Shown: positions 37,941 through 50,056 of the stretch, piece by piece
How positions within the stretch are numbered: the first letter of the stretch is position 1
Layout: the number at the start of each line of letters is the position of its first letter
Source of the DNA: Eopsaltria australis
Lineage: Eukaryota > Chordata > Aves > Passeriformes > Petroicidae
Assembly (NCBI GenBank): GCA_034509425.1
Contig: JAVTVJ010000023.1
Location: 1,302,001 to 1,366,000, forward strand
Length of the DNA stretch: 64,000 nucleotides
Direction: 5' to 3'
Made by a program: the position numbers and the translations under genes
The notes under the pieces: model-generated
The model's input: the letters and a program-made list of their open reading frames with translations, nothing else
Told to the model about the DNA's origin: nothing
The model's database searches: none

Positions 37941-40899
37941 TGGTTTATTTCCATCATTTTTCTGGCACTGATGTTTGGTTTCAGGGTTTTGCAGACCCCT
38001 CAGTGGTTGGATCACAGCAGACACAGCACGAGACTTCCCACGCCCCAAACAAACTCCCGCCTGTGAGGCCTTTAGGTCCCATATCCCTCTACAGCATCAC
38101 CTGGAGAAGGTGGGAAGTTCAGGGTAACTGCTGCCTCAGCAGCTCTAAACCACTGACACAGCCTGTCCTGGCTGGGGTTTTGTCCATTTATATTTCAGCA
38201 CACACCAAGACTTCGCCACTGCCCATCTTTTCCATCCTAGCCTCCCTGTTTTCCCATCTTCTGAAGGGAATTCTTACAGTCCCCCACCCTTCTGAGGGAG
38301 CAGAAAGGTCTGGAGGACCAAGCACAGAGCAATGCCCTGGGTCCTGCCAAGTCTCATCCCTTCTTTTACTTGGAATTTTCAGAAAATTGCTAAACCTCTT
38401 CCCCTCCAAATTAAAACAGAGGGGATTTGCATCTGCAGGGGAAGGTGAACCAATGGACTGATGTGTTCTGGTGCAATGGCTCCCAAGTCAGTGATCCAAG
38501 CAAGAATAATGTGATCTGCTGGTTTGGAAAATTATTATAAACCACGATGTGTCCTGAGGGATGGGGAGGTACAATGAAGTACAAATGAACTTCTTAGCTC
38601 TAATAGACTAAGATTTTGCAGATATACTCTGAGATCTGAAATTGTGGATTTTTTTCTCCCCAGGACAGCATCTTCAGAAGAAAATTGGTTTATTTACAAT
38701 AAAGAGACCAAAATTGAAATTTCAGATTAGTCTCAGCAGCCTGATATGTTTTTAATGTTTGATGTGAAAAGCCACAAGCATTATTGATTTCAAAATTTAT
38801 ACAGTTAGTCCTCAATATCCAGAGGACACCTAACATCCACAAGCCTGAAGTCATCCAAATTATGCAATTTATTTGTGGGTTTGTTTTCCCATAGCTCAAT
38901 AAAACAACAGATAATGCTCTCTGGCCTGCTAATATCCCTGAAAATGGCCAGATAAATATTTTTGTCCAGGAACAGAATCTGAAGGTGCTGGGGCATGCCA
39001 ATCATGGAATATTTCCTTCAGCCCTTATCTGATTTCACAGCAGGTTAAATCCTGGTTTTGTTGTTACAGATGTGTGTCCAGACTATTCCTAATAATGGAA
39101 ATTTCACAGCCTTATGAGGTAAATTTTTCCTGGTGTTAAGCAAAATTTTCAAAGAAAGAAACTTGAGATCACACACTTCTTAAACAATTCACATCATTAG
39201 TTCACAGAGACCCATCCTCCTCCCAAATCCTTAATGTCTGATATAGGTAGATCCTCTTGGGGAAGAATAATATTAGGGATTCATTTCAATATTTTAGGGG
39301 TGTAATTAGTGCAGATCCAATAATCTGCTGAATTCAGCCTTGATAAAAGCCTTGTTAATGCAAAACAGATTATGAACAGGGCTGTGCACAACAAAGGGAA
39401 ATTCAAGTGCCTTGAACAGGTAACACACATGGAGAGGAACAGGAGAATATCGACTTGGCAAGAATTGGGCATCAAAAGTGCTTTTAATGACTTCAAAATA
39501 AATTTCAATTCACCATGATAATATTCCACAAAATATGCTTGAATTGCAAGAGGTCTGAGTGCAGGAAGGTGAGAGGAAAGCAATAAGATAAATCCACAAG
39601 AACCTGAATTCAAAAAGGAACATTATTTTTTCTGGTGAATAGAAGGCATTTAAGAAGCAGTGAAAACAACTGAATTTGGGAAATTCAAATTAAGAACCAT
39701 GTAAAGGTAAATGTTTAATAAACAACAATAGAGATTTCCTTCTGCTTAGGCTTTATTCCATAAACCCAACCTAACTGCAAAAGCACCGTAGGCATCAACC
39801 CTGCAACAAGGTCTGATCGCTCTTTGCAAAGTTCCCTGGTGATGATAGCCAGCTTATCAGGAGGAAAAGATCTGTGTTCTCACTGCATTCCCAGGGATGC
39901 CTCTGACACATCAGAATTTCCTTACATCCATGTTGGAGCTCACTTTGATCACAGATTCCAGGGCACCCACCCCGGCTCTTGTCTGGGGCAGAAAGGGCTG
40001 TGTTTTCTTGCAATATTTTCCCTGTGAGTCCTGGGAGTGACCAGATCAGCTCTGTGAAGCTGCTACAGCAAAGTAACATGGCAAACATCTGGCTCTGCCC
40101 CTCTCCTGATCTTGCAGAGGGAACCTGGCTGTCTCTGTAGAGCTGAGCCAGAACAAAGCTCAAGAAAACAGAGGCAGACATTTCACAGGGTCTGGAGAGG
40201 CTGTAAAGGTTTAATCGAATCTTTCCATGGTAGCGACAGCACAGCATTTCACACTCCTGCTTCCCTGAGGTTGACTTGTGAAAAAAGCATGTGCCACTCA
40301 AATATGGGAGCTGCATAACCATCAGAGACTGTCTAGAAGAAAAGGAAAAGCAGTCACAGCCAAGCATCATTTAGAGAGAACAGAAAATAGTCTCAATAAT
40401 CCAGCAAGTGGCATTTTAACAAAGAAAACTGCACCCCAATTGTAGCACCACAGGAGAGCAAGCAATGAGGAAAAGCCATGAAAACAGGAGCAGCTGAAGA
40501 ACATAAAGGCAATGCCAGATTGCAAGGTACAGCACCTGAAATTTTGGTTCAGGCTCCTGGAGCACTTTTCCACCTAAGTTTCCTATTGCAGAGGAAATCG
40601 TGTCACTCTGCTTTGACATCACTGCCCATTTGTGCACTGAACAAATATCCTGGAGGCACACAAACACCTGACTCTGTCCCAGGCAGGAACAGGTGGTTTC
40701 CTGGCAGACCAGCACATGAAATCTCATCTCATCCTTTCTTATGTAAAACATAAGGCTTGGAGTAACCAAATGCAGAACTATTTTCCTGCTCATAAACTTC
40801 ATTTAGAGCGGCTTAGTCATCTACATGCAGTCATGAAACGAGTCAGGGGCTGGGAATGCAACTTTCCCTCTCTGCTGGATCTCTCTCCTTTTGTTACAG
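37941..40899. other. Upstream flank, no gene seen
   Basis: Unique sequence with several medium-length open frames on the minus strand (191 codons at 39795-40370; 128 codons at 40416-40802). None has recognisable domains or conserved motifs. No repeat family is identified. Confidence 0.4.
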
Positions 40900-41072
40900 G
40901 CTGACCCTGATAACAAAATTGTCTTTTTGCTGCCTATTTACTATTGAGGAAGTTCAGCACTACAAATTGGGGTGCAGGCAGGCACACAGAGCAGGTGTCT
41001 GCATCCAGCTCAGCACAGAAACATCCTCCAACTGCATGCAAATACAAGAATTCACTGATGCCTGATTCTCAG
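40900..41072 (+). other. Exon-like segment, possible non-coding exon
   Basis: A pyrimidine-rich tract ending CTTTTGTTACAG|GC is followed, 173 nt later, by a near-ideal donor, TCTCAG|GTGAGTAC. An open frame crosses most of the segment but stops before the donor and resembles no known protein. If real, it may be an exon of a plus-strand long non-coding RNA. Splice-site pairs of this quality also arise by chance in non-coding DNA. Confidence 0.2.
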
Positions 41073-41940
41073 GTGAGTACTTCAATGCTATCTTATTATT
41101 AAATTAAGCTTAGGGTTCTGCTAATTAAAAAGAACTGTATTTTCTTTGGTGAATAGTGCCAACACAACCCTGTGCTGATCCACAGTTGTACAACTCTGGG
41201 CAGTTTCCTTCTGTCTGTGGACAAACTTTCTGCAAATGCTTTCTCTTCTGTAAAGGAGTGTTATAGGATATTTTAATTTCTTTCTTTGAAATTAACCAAT
41301 AATCAGCATTAAATCAATAACAATCAGACAATCAGTATCAAATCAATCTATGTTTTGGGCTCCTGGTATTGCCCAAAGGCACAAATGATCAGTTCTCTTC
41401 TAAATTCATTCCACAGTAAAGGCAATGCCAGAATTAGGCAGGATTTCAGAAAGACTAATGGAAACACCAGTCCAAAAAGGACAATATTTATCAGAATGCT
41501 ATTGAACTGACCAGTCCTGTTACATCATGGAATCATTCCTGCTTATATCACACATGCCTGGATACTCCAATGCCTTCTGAAGGGGTGGAAAAGAATAAAT
41601 GACAGGGTGAAGCATCAAAACTTTCAGAAATTTTTTCTGAATTTCTCAGGTACATTTCAGAAGGCTGCACCCTCATGCTTTCATTCCTATGATGAAATAT
41701 TTTATTCCACAAGAAGGAGATTAAAGAAAAACAGAATAGCAATCAAAAGGATTCTCTGAGAAACTAAACAGGAGTGCAGATAATATGAAAATGGACCTAA
41801 ATTAAGAATACAGTGAAAACAGGTAATGTAAGCACCCTGCTGTTTATCTGTGCATGTCATTTTGCACCAGCATATTCTTGTGCATATAAACACCCATGCT
41901 TTCAGCATCTTACAAGAACAGGAGGAGAAAAAGGACTTAC

Positions 41941-42021
41941 CTTATTAATGAACTCTGTATAGAGCATCCCCCCACCAGAGCTCCACTGCTGCTTTTATTT
42001 CAAAGTCTGGACCACAGTGAT
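41941..42021 (-). other. Exon-like segment, candidate OPN5 5' UTR exon
   Basis: On the minus strand an acceptor, TGCTTTTACAG|ATCACTG, is followed 81 nt later by a consensus donor, AATAAG|GTAAGTCC. All three frames contain stops within the segment, so it would be untranslated. It lies about 10.4 kb upstream of the OPN5 exon 1 acceptor and on the same strand. That acceptor needs an upstream exon, which makes this a reasonable candidate. The link is inference, and chance resemblance cannot be excluded. Confidence 0.3.
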
Positions 42022-45000
42022 CTGTAAAAGCATAAATCCACAGTGCTCTTGGTGTTTCAAGTTCTAGAGTTCAAGAGGGAGAGGGGAAAATCATTCTGTT
42101 CCTCAGCAGGAGGCAATCTCCCTGCTTCTCCCACTTCCCATCTCGGACTCCCAGACTGGATTCTGCGCTGTTCCTCCTCTCTCACTCTCCCCAGAGGTGC
42201 TGCTGTCGATCTCACCCCATGAAATTCCCTCTCTGGAGCATCCTGCCCCTCTGTCCGTGCCAGGCAGCTTCCCAAAGTGCAGGGACCCCTCAGGCAGGGG
42301 AAGGGGTGTCAGCCAGACCCAGCAAAGTCTGTCACACCACAGCACATGTCACAGGCTGCTGGTCCCTCCTGCCAGCACAGCTGGAACCCTGTGCATCGCC
42401 CCTGCCACGGAACAGAGCATGCTTTTAAACTTGAAGGTGCTTTTCCTCATCAAGTTATTCTTACTTTTCTGGTAAGAGAGGAAAAAGATCTGCAATACTA
42501 AAAGTTGCTTTCACAGAGGTAATAAAAGCTTTTTTCAGTATTGCATTTCGCTTTTCTTCACCAGCACCACCAGGCACTTACAAGACTGGGCTGGATGGTA
42601 AAAAGGTGTGTGTGTAAATCATCCTCACTACCCCAAAATCAGAACATTTTTACATTAAATGGAGCCATGAATTTCAATCCCCACTGCAGCAAAATAAAAT
42701 CTGAAGCCTGCAAAAGAAGTTTACAAAGATGAAATACAGGGATTGATCCTTGATTTTCTTCACCGAGGCGGATTTCTGAGTCTGTACAGTTGAATCTCAG
42801 AGTCAGTCCTCTTTCATCAGCTCTTCATCATCAGTGGTCAAGAATCACTTTCTGAGGTAATACAGCAAACTGAATTCAGTCCTGGATACAGCAAGAATAT
42901 TGCAGGGAACATTTTTAGATGCTTTGTAACCCAATACTTACCCTGTCACCTTTTTGCCAGGGGCTAGGAATTAAGAGGCTGCAGAAGTCACTGAAAGATT
43001 TTAATAAACTACTTCACTTGACATTTTAGCATTAGAGATAAATAGAGATGATGACACTTTTTTGTTTTGTTAAAAACAAATTGTCATGATTTCATGGGTG
43101 TCTTTCCATGCTTGCCAGAGGTGGAAGGATTGTGATCTAGCAGTAAAAGATAAAGAAAGGATTCTCTCCTAAAATGGTAAAAGAAGATAAGAGGCAGCAA
43201 ATGATTTTCTGAAATTTGGAGATTCCTCTTGGCCAGGGCAGAGTGTCACAGTGAGGCTGGATATCACTCTCTGGTTGTTACAAAAAAAAAGAAAAGCAAC
43301 TTGTTTTCTCCTTTCCTCATGAGGGAACAGGGAGTATCCCAGTTTTTAGGTACAGAGTGGCCCCAGTCAGTTCACCCTTCCCTGGCACACGCAGATCCTT
43401 CAGCCCAAAAGCACTGCATGTAAAGGAAGGAATCATGAACCCCCAGAAAGGGACGTTCTAACTGACCCAAAATCCAGGCTGCACCATCCAAAGACCCTGT
43501 GTGGCAAGAGACTTGAGGCCAGGTCACTGCAGGATTAACAGGAACACAGAGCTTCATGCTCAGCTGGTTTGAGGCTGCTCTGCAGAATGCCCTCATCATT
43601 AATGCCATGTTTTATTCAGGGGGTGAAGAACCCTGGCAGAGAAAGGTGAAAAGTACAAGATTTTCCAAAGAGGAAATTCACTCTGGGTAAGAACTTCAGT
43701 CTTCCAAACTGTCAGTGTGGGCCAAAACAGCTGCAGACACCAGGAAATGGGATGTGGACACCACTTGGGATGTGGAGCTCTGAGCCCTCCAAAAACACCC
43801 TTGTGTTGCAGCCCTGCAACCCTCAGGAAGAGATCAAGGAAACTTCCTGCTTTGTGGGTGTGACAGGTGACACCTGGTGTCCCTTTTCACCTCCAGTTTT
43901 TCACATCACCATGGAGCAGAGCAATAAACATCAGCATTTAGTGAGGGTTAAAGAGAGCAGCATAACTCAGGATGGCCAGGACTTGGAAAGGGCAAAGAAA
44001 GGTGGAAAAGAAGGGAAAGGTGGGTGTGATTTAGAGCATCACCCAGAGCCCGTGGCACTTGGAGATAGCAGGAACATGGTTCTTCTCCACAGAGTAGTTT
44101 CTTTGAAGAGGTCTTTGGTAATTGCTACAGACTCAAAAACCAGAAGATGTGAAATATAAATCAAAGTCTTTCTGGGGCATGTCACTTATCTCTAGGAAAG
44201 AGTTTGCAGAGACCATCGCTAAAAACCCATGAAAGGTGGCAATGGGAAGAAACTGAGTTTATTCCCCAGTTTATTGCAGGTGGTGCCATTGTCATCATTA
44301 GTAACAGATCACTGATGTTGTCCTCATCTTAGCTCCCATCTTAACAGGCCTTCCTAACTGGTCTGGACTTGTTTTCCTTGCTCAAGCAGAAAAATAGTCA
44401 GAGCACTAAAATCCTAACAGCAGAATAAGAAATGTGGTAAGAGGGTTATTTTTTTAATCACAGTCCTTGTCCTTCCTTTAAACCTTGGACTTGCTCATAT
44501 TTGGTAAGATTCAGTCTTAGTACCCATGGCAAAACCCCAGCAAAGAACCACATGTGAGTGAAAATCCTGGCAGAGTAAGGGTTCATAGATGGCTAGGAAA
44601 GAAGGTCACTAACAAAAATAGTATAAAAATAGCTCCAGGCAATCCACAAAAACAAAGAATTTTAGAAGATTTTGATTGTGCCTGGTCAGACTGTATTTGA
44701 ATGTTGTGAACTGTCTCATGAACTAGTTCAGGCTTAATGAAGAGGTGAGACTCAAGGATTTAAGTTGTTGAACAATTTTTTCTGGAATCCCAAAGGAAAA
44801 AAATCCCACAGTTTACAAAATGTTCCACTGACTGAAGAAAACTAAGAAACTGCTGGTCTCCCCAGGCGTGGATGACTCTAAGTGGCATGTACCATGAGAA
44901 ACAGAGAAATAAAAGCCAATATTGAACATGCTTGCAAGGGCAGAAAACTGAATACTTTATTGATTTTTTTAGAAAAAAAAATGCACAGTAAAAAAGAAAG

Positions 45001-45675
45001 GTACAGGGAAAATTATCCTTCAGCCTACCAGATCATTCATTCAATTTTTCTGTCTATTTTAAAGCAGCTTTTTAAAAAAATTATTGATTTAATGCAACAG
45101 CAAGTAAAGAATAAATCAGAATGGCAGCATTTCCATTACTGCTACACCTCAGCACTGCAAGGTGTCTTTTCAACACCCACCATGGAGCACAGCAAAGCTC
45201 CATGGTCACTGCACAGCACTGCCAGGGGTGATCCTGATGCAGCACAAAAAACACCAGTGCAGGAGAAACGTGGTCGTGTGCCAAGGGCAGGGTGTCTGAA
45301 ATGTTCAGTGTATTTACTCACATGGTTATTAAAAAAATAATAATTGTGGTTTGATACTTAATGTCGCACTGATCAACTCAGATAAAAATTAACTCCCTGC
45401 TCTGCTTATGTGATTTCAACCTTGGCTACAAGAAATGAAACAAACTAAGGGGATCTGAGTGCAAGGGATGTGTCCAACAAAACTGTTCCTTTTCCTATTA
45501 TTGTCTCATTAAATAGATGCCAGGACTCATTAGAGGGCCAGGCTGTGCAAACCTCCAAGTCACACACTGCAGCATGTGACAAAGCCAATTACCAGCATGC
45601 CAGTGCAGAGCTTGGGGCACAGAAGAGCTCCGTGAGGTGGGTGCCATCCTCTCCTGGGGGCTCATCTTCTGTCTG
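42022..45675. other. Upstream flank, no gene seen
   Basis: Mostly unique sequence. The part at 42090-42420 is more GC-rich than its surroundings and open in several plus-strand frames, but has no recognisable protein. Frames at 43752-44159 and 44882-45340 also lack domain features. Confidence 0.4.
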
Positions 45676-45734
45676 CCAGAACATGATAACTGAGCCATGG
45701 ACTGTTCCAGAACATGATAACTGAGCCATGGACT
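45676..45734 (+). repeat. 31-bp tandem duplication
   Basis: Two direct copies of a 31-bp unit starting at 45676 and 45707 share CCAGAACATGATAACTGAGC followed by CATGGACT. The match is perfect over 28 bases, which suggests a recent duplication. Confidence 0.95.
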
Positions 45735-45889
45735 CTGCTGGGTCCACTCACACCATTTTGAAGGATATTTTAAATATCCTTGCTGCGACGGAATTTGCCA
45801 AGTGGAGAAATTGTGCACCTGCCCAGATCTTCCCTGTTGGAATGACACTGGAGAAGCTCCACTGCCCTCACCCTTTAAACCTTCCCCAC

Positions 45890-46660
45890 AGTGCCCCACC
45901 CTCTGGAAGGGAGATACCTTGCTCAGCAAATGTGTGGGGTAATGAGAACCAAAATAAAATCTTAAAACACTTCTCCCCTGCCCCTCCCTTTTTCCAGGGC
46001 TCGACTTCACCCTGGATTTTCTGGCCATCCTCCCCTCAGTGGTGCAGGGGAGCAGGGAAGGGGCTGTAGTCAGTTCATCCCATGGGGTTTCTGCTGCTCC
46101 TTCCATCCCAGGGGGATCACTCCTCACACTCTTCCCCTGCTCCAGGGACCGCTTTCTCTCCCAGGAGACAGTTCCAAATTCCAGGATGAACTGCTGCAGT
46201 GTGAATCCTTCCCACGAGCTGGAGTTCTGCAGGTACTGCTCCAGTGTGGATCCCTCCCACAGGCTGCTGTCCCTCAGGAATGGGCTGCTCCAGTGGGGAT
46301 CCCTGCAGGTTCCCAACTCCTCTCTCCATGGAGCTACATGTCCTGCTCCAGCACAGGCTTCTGCAGGGTCACAGCCTCCTTTGGGCATCCCCCTGCTCTC
46401 TTGTGGGCTCCTCCAGGGCTGCAGAGGGGTCTCTGCTCCCCCATGGACCCCCATGGACTGCAGGGGCACAGCTGCCTCTCCATGGCTGCACCAGGGGCTG
46501 CAGGGGAATCTCAGCTCCAGTGCCTGGAGCAGCCCCTGCCCCTCCTTCTGCACTGCCCTTGGTGTCTGCAGAGCTGCTCCTCTCACACATTCTCACTCCA
46601 AAAGGGAGGCTTTTTTCCTTCCTTCTTAATATTTAATCACAGAGGCCATTTCATCTCAGT
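45890..46660. mobile_element. LTR-retroelement-derived block (probably avian ERVL-type)
   Basis: The plus strand carries a GC-rich run of related phrases: CACTCTTCCCCTGCTCCAGG, CTGCTCCAGTGTGGATCCCT, CTCCAGGGCTGCAGAGGGGT, CATGGACTGCAGGGGCACAG, GGCTGCAGGGGAATCTCAGC, CTTGGTGTCTGCAGAGCTGC, then CTCTCACACATTCTCACTCC and TTAATATTTAATCACAGAGG. I know this arrangement as an interspersed repeat common in bird genomes and associated with endogenous retroviral LTRs. The borders are approximate and no terminal repeats or target duplication were found. It accounts for the 362-codon minus-strand frame at 45498-46586 and for overlapping plus-strand frames. I see no recognisable retroviral protein. Confidence 0.6.
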
Positions 46661-47419
46661 AAGAATGCATAGCTGAGAGTGGTCAAGTGAATTACCCTCT
46701 AAAAATGCCGTTTCCCAGAACTGAAGAATTAAGTCTAAACTTAGTCTTAACTCAAACTTTTCCTCACACATCACTCCAAAACACTTTGCACCAACCTCCA
46801 CAGCAAACGTAGGCACTGTGTCCTTTGGCAGTCCTGCATGGAGCAATGCATTTCTCTTACTAAGGCATATAAAATCTGTGTGATCAATCAAGCCACTAAT
46901 TCTGTCCTCTGGGTGTGCAGAACTTGCCAAAGATAGCTTCAAACTAGGCCACCTGCTGCCAGTTCTCTCAGGCCATCTGGGTACATCTCACTTCAAAAAA
47001 GGCCTCTCTCCAGCAGTGAGGACACCTTGGGATCCTCTGCTTTCAGCCAGTGGCCCCCAGCATCCCGAGAGGAGGGGCAGGGATGGCACAGAGCAAAGAA
47101 ACTGCCAATAAAGTGCAGGTGAGCAGAACTGCAGAGTTTATCCTGTGCCAGCTGAAGATAATTGTATGTGCAGGCTAAAATCCATCTCGCCTAGTGGGAG
47201 TTGGTGAAGTGTTAAACAACAAAATTTAAATATCTGTCAGCTTTTTTGTCTTTAAGCATGAGGGGAAAAAAATTAAACAAAACCAGAAACCACTTTTATC
47301 ATGGAATCATTCAAAAGAGGGAATTGGTTAAAGAGAAATGGGAAAATGTAATTTGATCAAAAATTTGAAATTAAAATTTCTGATGTTAGGTATTTCCTAA
47401 AAACTCATTTTTAACTTCT

Positions 47420-49068
47420 TGTCGTGGTTTTAGTTCGCTTATTCAGGTTTGTGGCTAAATGCTAGCACACTTACCTAAATTTACTTGATTGCTTGTTGTG
47501 AGATAAGGATTAGGAGTAGGCAAAGCAGGCTCAAACTTTATAAAGTACAAAGAAGTTTTATTAATATATCTAAGACAAAGTGAAAAAAGAAAAAAAAACT
47601 CAAGAAAAAAAACCAGAACAAACTCCCAGACCACCCCTCCTTCCCCACCTCTCCATTTCATTCTCCCTGACAACATACAAAAGACAACACTTTGACCTCC
47701 AGTCAGTTTACCACCTCAGAAACAGCTCTTGTTTCAGTTCATTTAGGGAGAGAAGTTTCTTTTGCTTACACCATGGATCTTCTGTAAGAAAAAATACAGT
47801 TTTTATGGGTCTTCTGCTTCACCATTAACCGCCGCCCGGAGCAAAGTCCAGCTTAATGGTGGATCTCTCCCACACCAGTAGCCTTCCCACAGCCACTATG
47901 GTGGGTTATGAACAGTCCACAGGGTACCTGTTTTAAGGATGCTTAGTTCAATTGCAGCAACAAAGAAAATCCCTTCTTCTGTGCTTAGCAGCACAGGTTC
48001 TCCTGACAACTCAGGTTCTCTAGCATTCTTCCCGGGACCAGGGCTCTGAGTCACAGCCTCTCCTCTCTCTTGGTTCTAGTTTCTCATCAGGCTGTACTTT
48101 TTCAACACTTACTTGTCTGTACTTAGGTATTTCAGTTTATTGGCTGCAATAAGAACCTCACATCCCCCTTTGGACTATATCTTCATATATTACAGAGAAT
48201 TTATTAGCTCAGTCCCCACCCATGGTTCTCCAAAAGAGTTTTCAGCTTCACTCTTGAAGCAACTTCCCATGCACCTCCCTCTAGGTATCAGTTCTGCTTT
48301 CTTCACTGACTGTAAAGTCTCTGTGCTGCACTATGTAGATGTCTTCACTCGTTCCTCTCTCTGCGAGGAAGGATGGATGTCTGTGAGTTTAGTCCAGGCA
48401 TGGAGAGAGTTAATCTCTGTCTCTCTCTCTCCGGCAGTGTGAGGATCACGTGCTCTCTGCCGGGCTGTTTGAACAGGTCCGAGCTGGATGCCAGACGCTC
48501 TCAGAGTCTCTGCCCGGCTCTGCGGAGCTGGCTCGGCCTGGTAGGGCCATCTGGGCCCGGGATGACAGGGCAGGGCCTGGCCCGAGCTGGATGGAGTCCG
48601 GCCCGTTCCTTGCCTGGCCCGGCTCTCCCTCTTGTGTAGCTGACACACCGGCTGAGCTGGATTTGCTGAAAATTCCAATCGTTTCCTCCCCCATGCCTGC
48701 CCGGCTGCAGCGGCACGGCTGCCGTAAAAACCTCCCTTCCCCCCCCCCATCCCTCCTTTGGAAAGGCGGGGGGAAGGGGGGGGGGGGTGGGGAAAGCGCT
48801 TGGGCCTCACCAGTGAGAGAAGCAGGAGCTGCTCCTCTCTACACAGCAGCAGCAGGTCCAAAGAGGAAGAGCGTCAGAGAGTCTCTGCTTATATATGGTT
48901 TTTCCTTGAAGGCGGACCAACTTTTTAATTGGTTTACCTACCTATCAATTCTTAAAACTACCTGATTATTGGCTCTCTCTCTCGCAGGAAGGAAGTTGTA
49001 TTTCTTCCTGCATTCCTGCAGCCCAGATCACTTCCTAGATTTTGACCCCTCTGGCCTAACCCAGGACA
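47420..49068 (-). mobile_element. Solo LTR-like element, 1649 bp, with 5-bp target duplication
   Basis: The element begins TGTCGTGG and ends CCAGGACA, giving TGTC/GACA inverted termini. It is flanked by CTTCT at 47415-47419 and again at 49069-49073, as expected for a retroviral-type insertion. On the minus strand a TATATAAG box lies at 48895-48888 and an AATAAA at 47562-47557, both in the order expected for an LTR read in minus orientation. Between them lies a GC-rich tract with C-runs (48740-48790). No second LTR and no gag, pol or env coding is seen. It is either a long solo LTR or a non-autonomous element. Confidence 0.7.
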
Positions 49069-49857
49069 CTTCTTCATCCCTGAAAATGCATATTAATTCT
49101 GGAAATTTAATGAAAGCTAAGCAGTTTACTTCCTTCTTGGTTTCTTAGGGGAATGAGAATTACACAACTACTGTATCCAAGGATTCCCCATTCACTTTTG
49201 AACCTCTGGATTCCCTCAAAAACAGAAACTAATGGAAATCTCTAATTATATCTCTTTAAATGCTTTGAAAAAACTGCAAAAACATAGAGGAGATGCAGAA
49301 CCATAGGAAAAGCAAGGGGAGCCACCAAATTCACTGTTTGGAGCAGCAAATCCCTTCTTTCACAGCAAATCCCTTCCCTGCCCATCTTTATCTGGAGATG
49401 TTCTTGGGCCTGTACCTGCCATTCTTCCAGCTGCAAACTTCCCTGCTATTTGTGTAAATTTTGTTAAACTAATCCAATTTATGCCAATTGGTTTAGCAAG
49501 TGGTTGTGATAAGATTCCATCCAAACCATTTCTCCTAATTGGAAGAAAAAATGTCCCTCTTTGTGCAGTCACCACTGCTCCAACACAACACAATCCTTTA
49601 GAGAGAATGAAAATCATTTTAACTTTGTGGCTCTCATTTCAGCTCCTGCTCATTCAGTTTCTGGACACACTGGCAGCCTGGTGGCTGGTGTAGGTTTGCC
49701 TGCATGTCTGACTACACCCTTTTGAGACAACAGCAGAGAGGGTTGAGACTGTCTTGGTATCATGGCCTAAAAAAAATAAAACATTTGCAGAACCTGACAA
49801 AAAGTGTAAAATGAACCTTTATATATATATATATATATATGTATATTTAATGAATGT
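49069..49857. other. Upstream flank between LTR and CR1, no gene seen
   Basis: Unique AT-rich sequence with short, unrelated open frames only. It ends in a short (TA)n tract at about 49821-49840 immediately before a CR1 copy. Confidence 0.45.
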
Positions 49858-50056
49858 AATCAGAAAAATTTCTTCTCAGACACTGGAACAGGCTGCCCAG
49901 AGAAGTGATGGAATCACCATCCCTGGAGGTGTTTAAAAGATGTGCAGATGTGGCACTGAGAGACATGGCTTAATGGTGGGTGGCAGTTCAGGGTTAATGT
50001 TGGACCTGATGATATTTACGGTCTTTTCCAACCTAAATGATTCTGTGATTCCATGA
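49858..50056 (+). mobile_element. CR1 LINE 3' end fragment
   Basis: This segment reads in plus orientation: AGACACTGGAACAGGCTGCC, CAGAGAAGTGATGGAATCAC, CATCCCTGGAGGTGTTTAAA, a central block of another CR1 subfamily (GAGACATGGCTTAATGGTGG, TTGGACCTGATGATATTTAC), then TTTTCCAACCTAAATGATTC and TGTGATTCCATG at the tail. Confidence 0.9.

Noticed and set aside
37559..38461. Plus-strand frame of 300 codons
   Set aside because: It runs through the complement of a CR1 3' end and unrelated flank, shows no protein domain and has no splice or promoter support.
39795..40802. Minus-strand frames of 191 and 128 codons as possible exons of a neighbouring gene
   Set aside because: No similarity to the adhesion-GPCR, PTCHD4 or CD2AP proteins that neighbour OPN5 in other vertebrates could be recognised, and no domain is visible.
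45498..46586. Minus-strand frame of 362 codons as a novel gene
   Set aside because: It largely overlaps a GC-rich LTR-derived avian repeat that is open on both strands and has no recognisable domain.
48331..48965. Several GC-rich frames up to 176 codons on both strands
   Set aside because: They lie wholly inside the 1649-bp LTR-like element, and composition bias explains their length.
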